DNA from: Theristus sp. LFF4_11
Taxonomy: Eukaryota; Nematoda; Chromadorea; Monhysterida; Xyalidae
Assembly (NCBI GenBank): GCA_030248135.1
Contig: JASANC010001185.1
Coordinates: 1 to 64,000, forward strand
DNA length: 64,000 nt
Reading direction: 5' to 3'
Each line of letters starts with the position of its first letter. Positions within the stretch are counted from its first letter, which is position 1. The notes beneath the pieces were generated by a model that saw only the letters and a program-made list of their open reading frames with translations, searched no databases and was not told the origin of the DNA. Of the stretch, positions 22,854 through 34,200 are shown piece by piece. Made by a program: the position numbers and the translations under genes.

Positions 22854-25800
22854 TCAAGGCAGACCACTGATTGGTTGTTTCGCGTTTCGTTGCGCTGCAT
22901 GGACGAGGCAGTCGGCTAGTGGCCCTTGAATCGCCGCTGACAGACAACGCACCGCTCCGCCCATCCGACAGACCTGAAATATTTCGTTTTGAGTTGTTTA
23001 TAATCGACGGTTCTGCACGGCAGTTGGGTGTATCTGTGTGGTTGTCAACGTGAATCTACAAAGACAATAATGAACATGGACGTAGGAAATGCTGATTTTG
23101 GTTTCGCTCATACGATACAATAGAACTTTGAGCAACACGGCAATTGAAATCATGTCAGAAACGCTCAGATTTCAATTTGTCGAAGTTTGGCATTAGTATT
23201 GGCATGCAGTTTGGTATTGGTATCGGTAGTGGCATGCAGTTTGGTATCGGTAGTCGGGTAGTGGTATTATGATTTGGTATCGGTAGTGGCATGCAGTTTG
23301 GTATTGGTATCGGTAGTGGCATGCAGTTTGGTATCGCTAGTCGGGTAGTGGTATTATGTTTTGGTATCAGCAGTGGTATGCAGTTTGGTATTGGTACCGG
23401 TAGTGGCATGCAATTTGGTATCGGTATTGGTGTCTGTTTTCCGAGCGTCTGCGGAACCGAAAAACAAAACGGTACGCGAGATTGACCGCATTCGGCACGT
23501 CGACCGCACGGACGCTTCGCCGCGTGTGCGTCCTGATCTGAGCGAGCACTTGCGCGTCCCGTTCCACCGATTGACCGTACTGTTCGCGGTTGATCGGGTC
23601 GCGGCCGAAGACGGGCACAAACAGATTCTTGGCGGTCAACAGCGCGTTCACGTGCAGGCCGCAGGCGGAGTCGAACCGGTCGAATTGTTGGTCCTAAAGA
23701 ACCTGCATGTATTATCATTTTTTTAGATCCTGCGACTCATTCTGCAGACGCAGAAAAGAAACTGCAGTCTTAACTCGAAAAGATATCCAACTATTATCCA
23801 TTTTTTAAGTTCTGCGACTGAATGCGCATGCAGACGCAGAAAGGAAACTAGTCTCAATCTTCATGTGGCAATTCGAAATCGCCGCAAGTGACTCAGCCCT
23901 ATTTAGGGGGCTCGCTTCCTCAGCCCTATTTAGGGGGCTCGCTTCACTTTGCAGTTTTGAATTCCCGCGTCATCATGCATGAAACTGTTCACCTATTTAT
24001 GAGTGCATCTATAAAAAAATTAATAAACAAATGAATCTCGGGGCGAAAATAAAAGATCATACAGATGGTTTTGTGGATGTGCTTTTGCAATGATTGTTGG
24101 GTGTGGGGAACCGCAAACACTCTGCTCACCACGTACGTATCATTCAACAGCACAATGTTCGCGGCCAATTCGGGTAGCTCGCATTTCAACGTGCGCATTG
24201 TTCGTCTGAAAAATAATGAACCATAGATAGGGTTTTTTTTAGTTTTGTCCGGTTTTTTGTCAAAACAAGATCTCGATATTCTTGAACTCAAAAGCAACCA
24301 ACAAAAAACCGACTGGAATATTCCCTATTCTATCAGTCGTATCATCCCGAAGACCAGAATGTCACAAGTCGAACCTGTAAATCGACGGCGTCCAATCCTT
24401 GAGCACTTTCGTGATCGCCAGCTGGTTCGTGTCGATGAAGGAAACCATTCCATCCGAGTGGCCGGTGCGATCGGCCGGGTCTGGCACGATGACGATCTTC
24501 TTGTAGTGCAACGCCGCGCCAAGTTCACGTGTCGTCTGAATTGGTGAACAAAAACGTGAACGGACGTCATAATGTCACAATATCCTCACAATGTTCACAT
24601 CTCCATTATCACACTCTTTCCTGCAATACGTGTTTCCTGCAGCATCACCCACAATGTGCCCGTGCCAGCAATGTTTGCCTCTCCACTGTTTTCTCAGAGC
24701 GCGATTTTGTGGATTGTGATGAATGATGAAACCGGACACTCTGACGGCCACCCTGTACCTGAAGCGCGAGCAACGGTCGGTTGTCCTCAATCACCCGGCG
24801 ACTCAGGATGGCGGTGTCGCGATAGTTGTCCACCACGTTGCCACCATCGGAGAATGTCTTCGTTTTTTGTGGTAAATTGTCCGGGCAAAATATTCTTCTG
24901 CAAAAAAAACAGCGCATTTTTCTCAGTTACTTGAAAAAAAGAACAACACGCAAACAAATCCCGCAGATAAACGGCGACATTCCGAAAAAAGCGCTTTTGT
25001 CAAAAGAAATAGCACACGGTGTGTTCAAATTATTGAAACTTCTCGTGAAACAAATCATGCAAAAGGAAAAGCGTTGACAGAGTGAAACTGCTGAAACTCA
25101 CAACATCTCAATGAAGTCCTTTTGAATAGAGCGCGACTCCGAGGCACTCAAGTAGTCGTTTTCGTAAGTGAATAGCACCTTAAAGAAGAAAATAATAAGG
25201 CAAAAAACAAACAACACCAATAAATAATCGGTTGCACGTTACATTATAAGCAGAAATAGAATTCTTCAAAGTCGGTCCAATTAGCTTTGCGATTCCAATG
25301 CGCTACAAAGAAACTTATTGTCGTCCAATAACGGAGCGCCACGGTGGCCGAGTGGTCAAAGGCGTGAGTCTTAGGTACTCATAGCTGCTAGCTTCGCGGG
25401 TTCGAATCCCGCCCGTGGCATAGTTTTCACCACCGGCTTCTTGGAGTTGTGACTTTTGATTAGGGCCAAGGAACGCCGTATTTTCTGCTTCGAAATTATG
25501 ATAACAACAAATGAAAATTGAGATCAGTGCACTTGCCTGAGAAACCGTGTTTACTTCCTTCCCACACGGTGTTGTTTCAAAACCACAGTGGTATTCAGAA
25601 AGAAAACAAGCACACAAAGCAAGCACGCGAACGCGCAGCGACCATTGCCAGTGTGTTTGTGCTGTGTGACAGACAGTCCCACACATACGGCAAAAACACA
25701 CACGCGTTGAAGAGAAAACGTCTCCAGAGACGGTTTTTCCGCCAAAAAAAAAACAAAACAAAAAAAACGAACCGGTCTATCCAGGCGCACCGTTCCATAG

Positions 25801-26361
25801 TCGCGTATCCAAATGTCGCTCATCGGTTGTTGCAGCACCAAATCCGCTTGCAACTCTGCCAGGAAGTCGTCGGCAACGCCGGGGTCGACCAGCACCAGCA
25901 CGTTGTCACCGGCGTCGCGCACTGCTTTCGCGAAGTCGATCTGGTTGGAGAGAGAGAAATGAGTTTTGAAGCCTTTTTTGGTGAAAACAATGAGTTGTTG
26001 CTTGATGTTGCGTTTGCTGATGCATAGTGGAACTGCGGGATGTGTACCATAGTGCACTTGCCGCATGTCTAACGCGCATCTGTAGCACGGGCTGTGGCTG
26101 GAAAGGCCACTCATATTTGCGCTCCACGCACTAAAATCAGCAAATCAGCATTTTTACAAAAGATAAACATGCAAATGAGCGTTGGGAAACCTGAAACGCT
26201 GTGATGTTCGCGTAATATTGCCCGTAATAGCTGTCGGTTGGTGTGGTCGCCGCAATCAGCACCAGCGAACGGCCTGGATCACCCGGAATGTTTGCAAAGT
26301 TGTCAGCAGATTCAGCAAAAACCAGTATCATTGGCAGTAACAGCGCGGCGCGTTTCAGCAT
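22854..26361 (-). CDS. Secreted agmatine/peptidyl-arginine deiminase-like enzyme (PAD_porph type), 8 exons
   Basis: Guanidine-modifying enzyme fold that hydrolyses a guanidino group (agmatine or peptidyl-arginine). Exons in transcript order: 26361-26191, 25940-25773, 25178-25102, 24897-24759, 24535-24375, 24205-24130, 23693-about 23487, 22973-22854; about 372 residues, a normal family length. Residues 1-20 form a signal peptide (MLKRAALLLPMILVFAES). Family motifs: SDIWIRDYG (about 99-106), DGGNVVDN, TGHSDGMVSFID with catalytic His about 211 and Asp about 213, and a C-terminal GGAVRC whose Cys (about 343) matches the nucleophile; the usual form is GGGIHC. The end of exon 7 is ambiguous: a weak gtcaat donor keeps frame, while the better gtaccg site does not. 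Bacterial and plant relatives are mostly cytosolic; here secretion is inferred. Confidence 0.87.
23185..23440. repeat. Minisatellite in the last deiminase intron
   Basis: Repeats of about 30 bp built from TGGCATGCAGTTTGGTAT and GGTATCGGTAG, with higher-order units that include a CGGGTAGTGGTATTATG variant. The minus-strand frame (IPNCMPLP repeats) is open but lies past the exon 7 donor, so it is not considered coding. Confidence 0.8.
23805..24010. mobile_element. MITE, GAATTCCCGCG family, in a deiminase intron
   Basis: Contains TTCTGCGACTGAATGCGC, CCCTATTTAGGGGGCTCGC twice in tandem, and TTTTGAATTCCCGCGTCATC. A second partial end precedes it at about 23727. Same family as 7191-7375. Confidence 0.6.
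25338..25420 (+). tRNA. tRNA-Leu, anticodon UAG
   Basis: A complete cloverleaf. Acceptor stem GCCACGG pairs with CCGTGGC, followed by discriminator A. D arm GGCCGAGTGGTCAAAGGC carries box A. Anticodon stem TGAGT/ACTCA encloses loop CTTAGGT (anticodon TAG). A long variable arm follows, then a T arm GCGGG-TTCGAAT-CCCGC with box B. TTTT at 25424-25427 can end RNA polymerase III transcription. It lies in an intron of the deiminase gene, on the opposite strand. Confidence 0.95.
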
Positions 26362-28215
26362 TTTTATTTATGAGCGGGATTTAGTATTTCTCAGTGTTGA
26401 ATTTAGTTGTTTTTCGGCAAGAATTCGATTATCAATGTGTCTGCGTGCTATATACTTGTTTTGCTTATCTATGTGTTCCGTCTTAAACTTTGTGAGAATT
26501 TCACCAGCTGAGGACTTTTTTGCAGAGCTCATTAGAATTGTTTCGACTTTTTTTTGCAAAATCAAGTCAACGGTTTTCGCAATTTTTTATATTTCAGCAC
26601 ACTAAACCGCACGCACAGCGCACACCGTGGTCACCGATAACATTACAATTCAAACAAATTGCACACTCCTATCATGACAGAGTTCAAGCAGTCAATCAAA
26701 CAATCACATGAGTTCTATCAACCAGTTAAAGTTCTTCATTTTGAATAAGTAATCAATCACACAACGGTTCAAACAACTCTCACGTTCATATGTCGATTGG
26801 ATTCTAAACTCAAAAGCAACCAATTAGCTGGTTGCACTCAACTCAAAATGTGCTCAACTGCTGATTAGTCTCCAACTGATCAAGCAAAATCATTAAACGA
26901 AAAAAATCACACAGAATTTTCCGCTAAATTGAAAATCAGTAATCGTTTACTCAGCTGACAATGACACAGCTACCGAATCAAGTAAAAAAAACAAAAAAAA
27001 ACAAAAAAATACGGAATAACAAATAGAATTGAAAGCTGTCAATTATCGGAATCTTTTTTTTCAAATTGCCGTTTTGTTTGTCATATTTTAACCGCAAAAA
27101 CAGAAGAAAGCAAACCTGGTTGTCTCGTCAGAAGCGTTTGTTCGTTTTTAAACGAATCTTCCTCTAACCCATAGCTGAAGCAAAAAACAACAACAAATAA
27201 ACCAAAATAGCAAGGCAAACCGAAGCGCATGACAAAAAGCAAGGAAAACCGGCTTTTTCTTGAAATAATGCCAACTTGAAGTTTTTTAATGCATAATGAT
27301 TCAAGAGTCCAAAGATCACAACTAAAAAGAGCATATAAGAAGCATCACAACAAAGAAACAAATGAAACAACAACGCTAAAGAACACACCAAAGCGAAATC
27401 CAGAGCACAACACAAAGCAGGTTCCATGGAATCACACGGCAGAAACAAACGAAAAAACAAAACTACAATAAAATTATAATACACTTGTTTTTTTCAGCAA
27501 ATTCAATTCAGGCAGCTCAAAAAATGAGAACACGAAAACACAGCACGGTTGTGCTAGCAAAATGCCATAATCAGCAATTCTTGTAAAAATCAATTTCCTA
27601 AACAAAAAAGCGATTGCATAAAAGTTTTGCATAAAAAACCACAAATGGCCAGCCAAGCTGATTGATTTCTTTCTGGCGCCCAAGTTCTTTGGCAATAACT
27701 TAAGACAACAACGTCAGAAAACAACGACGATAATTGCAGAAATGGAGAAATGCCCTCGTGTGTTTGGATACAATACTGACTAGTACAGTGAAAAAAGCAC
27801 AACAACCTCATATTTTCAAGATCACAGCAACACGAAACGGATACGTTGAAAAAAAATACGTGTTCAAAGCAATTTTTTAACGTCAGTTAAGGCGCATTCA
27901 TAAACCAGTATTCAGTGACCGCGCAGCTATGTTTTAACACAGTTACGCGTCGCTAAATACTGCTTCATGAATGCACCTTCAGTCTTTCTTGCCTTGTGTA
28001 AGCATGACTCACATGAGTGATGAACAATCAACATACGAACAATGTGTGCGATTGTGTGTGTCTGTGTGTGCGTATGCCAGTGTGTTTGTTTCAGCCGGTT
28101 AAAAGCAATCTGAAAACGGGTCTGGAAACAAGCAAAGAGCCGTGGCGACAGGATAAACAGAAAAACACTGATACTGAAATTGTTTTTTTGTGAAAGCCAA
28201 ATTTATGCAGTCGTT
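26362..28215. other. Intergenic region between deiminase 5' end and TTLL4 3' end
   Basis: AT-rich with A/C-biased stretches and no coding exon that I can support. It must hold the deiminase promoter near 26.4 kb. A short MITE-like inverted repeat lies at about 27888-27985 (GGCGCATTCATAAA and TTCATGAATGCACC). Confidence 0.5.
27886..27985. mobile_element. Short MITE, GGC-CATTCATG family
   Basis: Starts TTAAGGCGCATTCATAAAC and ends CTTCATGAATGCACCTT, imperfect inverted ends, about 100 bp. Similar ends occur near 40.86 and 49.38 kb. Confidence 0.45.
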
Positions 28216-31200
28216 TTATTGATGCAGGTTCGATTGTTCTGAGCAGTTTGTCATTGTGTCATTGGCGTTGGATTTCGACTGTTGTTGAGGCAGGTGATAG
28301 CCAGCACGACACAGGGACTCGAGATAGTTGCAGCCTGGAGGAAACACAGCAACAATAAAATTTACTGCAGCAACACAGGGTTTCCGTCCGTACCACATGC
28401 TGTTCATACAGTTTTATCGGAGTTTCCTGCTTTTTGAGAAATGAAATGCACGAATGCATAAAAAAGTATTGATCCAAAAACTGGAAAACTCATATTCACC
28501 ACACTGGATGTTTCGAGCTTCTTCTGCTATCCAGTATGTAACCAAAACTCAGCAAGTAAAAGTGACCTGAGAATTATCCTGACGCACGACTGCACGAGAC
28601 CGGGAATATAAAATTCTTAAAGAATGACATGCTCAAAAGCCAAATGAACGTGAAGCCGTTTGAATAATTTTTCAAGATCATTTTTCTGGATATTTTTCCA
28701 GGCCTGTTTATTGATACGCCTGGTCTCGCGTACTCTGTGTATTCCGCGAAATAGTAGATCTGACCGGCTCGACGAAACACACCGTGCAAACGAACGAACG
28801 GTGATTTATGCAATGTTTTCAGCCAGCGTCGAGTAGAGCGCGCATCGAGTTTTCTCTGCCATTAAGTGCCTCAAACACCCCTCGGGCGGGGCTCGATCCC
28901 TCTAACTCACAGACGAGTCTAACGCGCTACCACCGCCGGCCACGAGCGGTGACAACAACAGCAACCTGATACGCTGCTCTTGCAGTTTTATCAGAGTTCC
29001 TGCGGTTCGCGAAAAAAGCAAACCCATACAAAAACCGCACAGACCAGCATGGCGAATGTGAAAGTACTGGGTCGTCCACTCGTCCAGCAACAAATCGTGA
29101 TATCGGATTCGATCGAAGAACCGCAGATACGCGCTCGAGAACGGCGACGGAAACAGCCGCGTGAACTGGCCGCGCCGGTCGTATTCGTCCTCCGTCTCGA
29201 TCAGACAACGAATGTCGCTGCTGTACAACTGGAGGTCGTCGAGGATCGTCGCGTCCGTCGCCTGTGGCGGTTTTTTTGTCAAGATCTTCCGAGTTTTTTT
29301 TGCATTTTTTGCATATTTTCAGTATATCAACAGTATATATTATCCAGATGGACTGTATTATCAAGTTTTAGACTGTGCGCGTGCAGGATGTAGAAAGGAA
29401 ACTAGTTCCAGTCTTTATGTGCCAATTCAATGTCATCTAAGTGACTCGGCCCTATTTAGGGAACTCGGATCACTTTGTCAATTTTGAATGCCCGCGTCAT
29501 GCATGAAACTGTTTACCTATCTATGCGCGCTCTGAGTATCGGAAGCAACATAAACAATAATAGTTAGAGTTAAGACTGCATGCGAGACCGTGTACACTGT
29601 GCGACTGAGCAAGCAACATTACTGTGTTCAATTACAGAGTTTTCGGTCTTCGGAACGAAATGTTATCAAGCTACCCTTCATGGAAGTACCGTTTCCTAGT
29701 TTCGAAACAACAAAACAACTAAACTTACAAACGTCTTCTCATACAGCGCGACATATTTGGCGCGTTTTTGTCGCTCTCGCTCCGTCACGTACAGCTCGGT
29801 GCACTTGATTCGATAGTCGACCGAATTCGGCGGGAAACGCGGCGCTGTCGGTCTGAAAAAAAGGTTTTTTCTTCAAAGCTTATCAAAGTCCTAGTCTGAA
29901 GATAATGTGACACTACAGCGCCAGATTATGTACGGGTGCCTGTGTGTTTGCTTTTTTTTGTTCGCGCGCCAGTTCCGGAAACCCTAAGGTACCAAACTCC
30001 GGCGGAAACGGGCAATATTGCCCCGAGCGCAATTTACCCTCGGCTCTGGAGGGAGTAGACCATTAGATCTTGTTGGTCACTTTTAGTTTCTCCATTGTGT
30101 GTCTTGTTCGCAGTGAGGTTCGAACTTTCAACCTACAAAACGGTAGGCGAAAGCCCTACACCTGCGCTACAGATGCGACGCTTGCGACCACAAGCCACAT
30201 CACTTGGTAGACTGTCGCGTCCAGACTGGCACTTTATCGCCGCAAAAACACAACCAACACCGGATAAATCGTATCAAAATGTCGAACAAAACCATTCCAA
30301 ACGTAAAAACCACGCACTCTCTCGGCAGCATTGTCGCGCCGGCCGTCTGGTTTCGTTTCTCCGTACCGGGCGACGGCGGCCTTTCCAAATCAGGCACATT
30401 TATGCCAGCCAGATTCAGACAATCCCGCGCGAGCGGCTGCTTGATGTCACGGTCGAGGTCGGTCGTGCTTTGCAGACTGGAACACGATTTTGAGGTTTTT
30501 TGTTTGTTTTGTTTTTTTTTTGAATTTTTTTAGATATGACCGGTTTTTTATAAAATTTTTGAGTTCCGGTAAATTGAACGTGATGATGCAGTGCAGCCAA
30601 ACCGGGCCGGACCGGACTAGAAATAACCGCAGACTTGCTGACCCACAGCCGCCTGGGTGTAACTAATACTCGGATCACTTTGCCAATTTTGAATTCCCGC
30701 GTCATGCATGAAAGCAACTGTCGATGCGCGCATTGCGTCTCGGAGGGTCGGAACCAAAATAAAAGATCATACACTGAGTATGAAACCGCGCACAGCTAAA
30801 AAACCAGTGCACCGTCTCCAGACAACAACAAAAAACGTTTTTTTTTTACCTCGGCGAAATGTTCACTTCCAGGAGCCACGGCTTCAATCGTTCATCGAGC
30901 AGCACGTCGAAACCGAGCAACTCGCAGCACGTGAACGCGTAGCGCACGTGCGACCGCATGTGACTGACGATCGGTGACTCGCAGCTGTGAAACAAACAAA
31001 AAAAACGCGTTTTTCGGTCACTTGACGGCGTTCTAAGCACATAGTTTTGGTTTTTTACTGAAATGCCACAAAAGCAAAAGCGATCTTTGCTTGATATTTG
31101 ATTGAGGTGAAAGTTCATTTATTCAGGCATTCAAAGCAATTGCACGAGTTAAGTTAAATGTTGTCTGCGAACGGTAATGCTAAAATCGGGCTATTTCGTA

Positions 31201-34200
31201 ACAGGAAAAATCCAGCAAAAAACGGTTTTTTCGTTTTTAAACCGGTTTCTTCGTAGAATTCCGGAGGCTATAAGACGTACCATATAATCGCCTTCAGTAT
31301 CACGTCCACAATCTGCTCCATTAACAGCGACACATTATAGCCCCGTTCCGAGAGCCACAGCCAGAATGATCGAAGGCTCCTAAACAAATAGACAGCGGTG
31401 GTGGTGTGAAAGGCAGTTAATTGAAGCTAAAAGTGTAACATATTGGGCTTTTTGACGCGCGATTTTTTGTTTGTTTTCTGTTTTTCTTTGGAAAATACGC
31501 AGATATCATCAAAGAAAAGCATTGAAACCAGTGGGACTCGAACCCACGTCGTCTCTCTGTGGCATTCCGATTCCGTGCCAATTGCCTCAGACCACTTGAC
31601 CATCAAGGACCGTCTTTCCTCGGTCGTTCTCCCCATTGCGTGATTTAGAACACCAAAAAAAGCGAGACAAGTGGCAGAGCCGAGACGGACCACGGTGTGC
31701 TCTCAAGTGATCCAAGGCACTGATTGGCCCGCGAAATACCATAGAGAGACGACTCGAAGTTTCGCTTCGACTCGACAAAGAAGACAAACACGGTTCGAGG
31801 TTTCAAAAACTGTTTCCCCTAGATATGCGTGCACGTCTTTCCAAAAAAAATCATGTCACCCCCGTGACGTCAACCGATTGCTTCGCTCACCACTTGTCAC
31901 AGTTGACGGCGTCGTTGTGCTTGTTGATGCTGTAGTTCGTCAGGTGCATGTACTGATTCGAGAGGCACGCGGAGGAGTTGGAGTAGCTGGAGACAACAGC
32001 GAGAGAGTGAGAACACTTATGACCGTTCAAGATCTGATTTTCACAAACCATCAGACAACAAATATCAAAAGAGAGAAAAATTGGGACAAAATTTCTTTTT
32101 TTAACCTGACCTCAGGCAAACCTACAGCCAATCAGCTAATGCTACAAATTATCCAGGGCGACTATAGGTCTACAAACTGCCGAACATAATTTTTTTTAAA
32201 ACTCGGTTTAGCCTGGACAAGGTTAGAAGAAAAAAATCAGTCACTGCACGAACAAAAGTTCGGCACGTCATGTCAGAATCATTCATTGGCTGGTCATTGA
32301 TTGAGATATACACTACAGGGTGTTTCAGAAGTAGTGGGTAGGTGTTTGACGCGTTATTTCTCGAGTTGTGTTGAACCATATTCAATGAAATTTTAGACAG
32401 TTGTTCAAGAAAGTTCAACTTAGATTTGTGCAGAATTTGAGAGAAATTCATTCACCTGCACATGAATGACAGAGGAAAACACAAAAAAATCAAAAATGGA
32501 CCAGAAAATACTAGATCACCGGAAAACAAAACACAACACTCAATGCAAACATTCAACAGAACACTTCAAAATGTGTATGGCGATAACAGTAAACATCAAC
32601 AACAACGACAACAGTCAAACTCAATTAAATTTCTCAAAGTGTCCACCATGAGCCTCAATGCATCGCTTGCACCTATCCGTCACGGCCAAAACCGCCTTCT
32701 CGTGCGCATGTACGCTGGCATCGATTCGAAGGCCTCGGAGATGAATTGTTTTAGCTGGACGATGATCGCCGATTAAAAAAACATTTCGTATTCATGTATT
32801 CAGCGATTCGGCCGCATACAAGGTAATGTTTCACCCGGTTCCAAACAAGAACCCCCTGTTGCGTGCTGAAATCAATATTTTTGGGTGTTTTGCTCTGTCA
32901 TTCGTGTGCAGGTGAATGAATTTCGCTGAAATTTTGCACAAATCTAAGTTGAACTTTCCTAAAGAACTGTCTGAAAATTCATTGAATATGGTTCAACACA
33001 ACTCGAGCAATAACGCGTCAAACACATACCCACTACTTCTGAAACACCCTGTATAGTGCAGCTGACGGCCCGAAAGACACCAGTTCATTTTCACCAGTTT
33101 TTTTTATTTCTTCCTTCAAAAACGCTTTTACACTCAAACAAAAAACCGGACAAGCCCAACAACCAAAACCGACTTCTCGCTGGCGAACCGCACCAGCCCG
33201 TCCTCGTAGAGGTACAAACGAAGCGGGTCGAACGTCGATATGAACACGTAGAGACGCAGGTCGAATTTGCGGCTGTTGATCAGAAACGGTCGCTCGATGT
33301 AACTGCAACGTTTTTTAGCTAGGTTTTGCTGTTTTTTGCATTCTTTGTCGAAGATAATTAATGTTCCATGGCTTGGTGGATAAAGACCGTCCAACGCTCG
33401 CCCCCCCCCTCAAGTTCGATACATAATTTAATTTCGATAATAATTATATAAATAATTCGACTTTATTATAAAGTTCGATAATCCCACACCCTGTTTCAGA
33501 TACATTGTAATCCCACACCCTGTTTCAGATACATTGTAATCCCGAATTTTCATCATGATCCAGCACTGTTTCATTTCAGTTACATCGTTTTCGCGTACAA
33601 CGTGCATTTATGACAAACCCAGTCTCGGGTAATCGATCATGCCAGCTTGTCGAAAAACAAAAAACGCACGTTTCCGACCTGCCAATGCTCATTCGTGCAT
33701 ATAGAATCGCCATTCAGAAACATTCTGACAAAAGCGCTGTAAAAAAGTACTGTCTGAACTTTTTCACGGGATTTTTGTTTTCACCTGATAAATTGTGTGT
33801 CACTATTGCGTCTGAGAAAACAAAAAAAAGAAAAACTACTGGAGGCTTTTTCGGCGGCCCCCGCACGTGCGCAAGCATAAAATCCCGACTCTTTTGGCGA
33901 AAAAAATGCACGCACCAACACGCCCGCAGGGAAATGGCATGAAAGTTGAAACGAGCTGGTGGTATGTGATGAATATGTATGAATGACGTAAAAGCTGTCG
34001 CGGTACAGAGTGGCTGGCCAATTTGTGCAGTTTTGTGAAACTGGATTATTTACAGTGTTGTCGTCGCTGAGACAACACATGTCCACCAAAAACTAAGCAT
34101 ACTGGCACAGCCAGATGCTCGTTCGACCAATCAACGAAACTTGTGAAAATTCAACCAATCAGCATCGACACTTGTCCGCCCGCGAGTGGTTGTGTCAGAC

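Noticed and set aside
23155..23718. 187-residue minus frame with IPNCMPLP repeats
   Set aside because: Only the part from 23693 to about 23487 is an exon; the rest is a minisatellite in the following intron.
23890..23945. Telomere-like TTTAGGG motifs
   Set aside because: CCCTATTTAGGGGGCTCGC is part of a MITE with a local duplication, not a tandem telomere array.
31527..31612. Functional tRNA on the minus strand
   Set aside because: The T arm is good, but acceptor halves do not pair and the anticodon loop is too large; kept as a pseudogene or SINE head.
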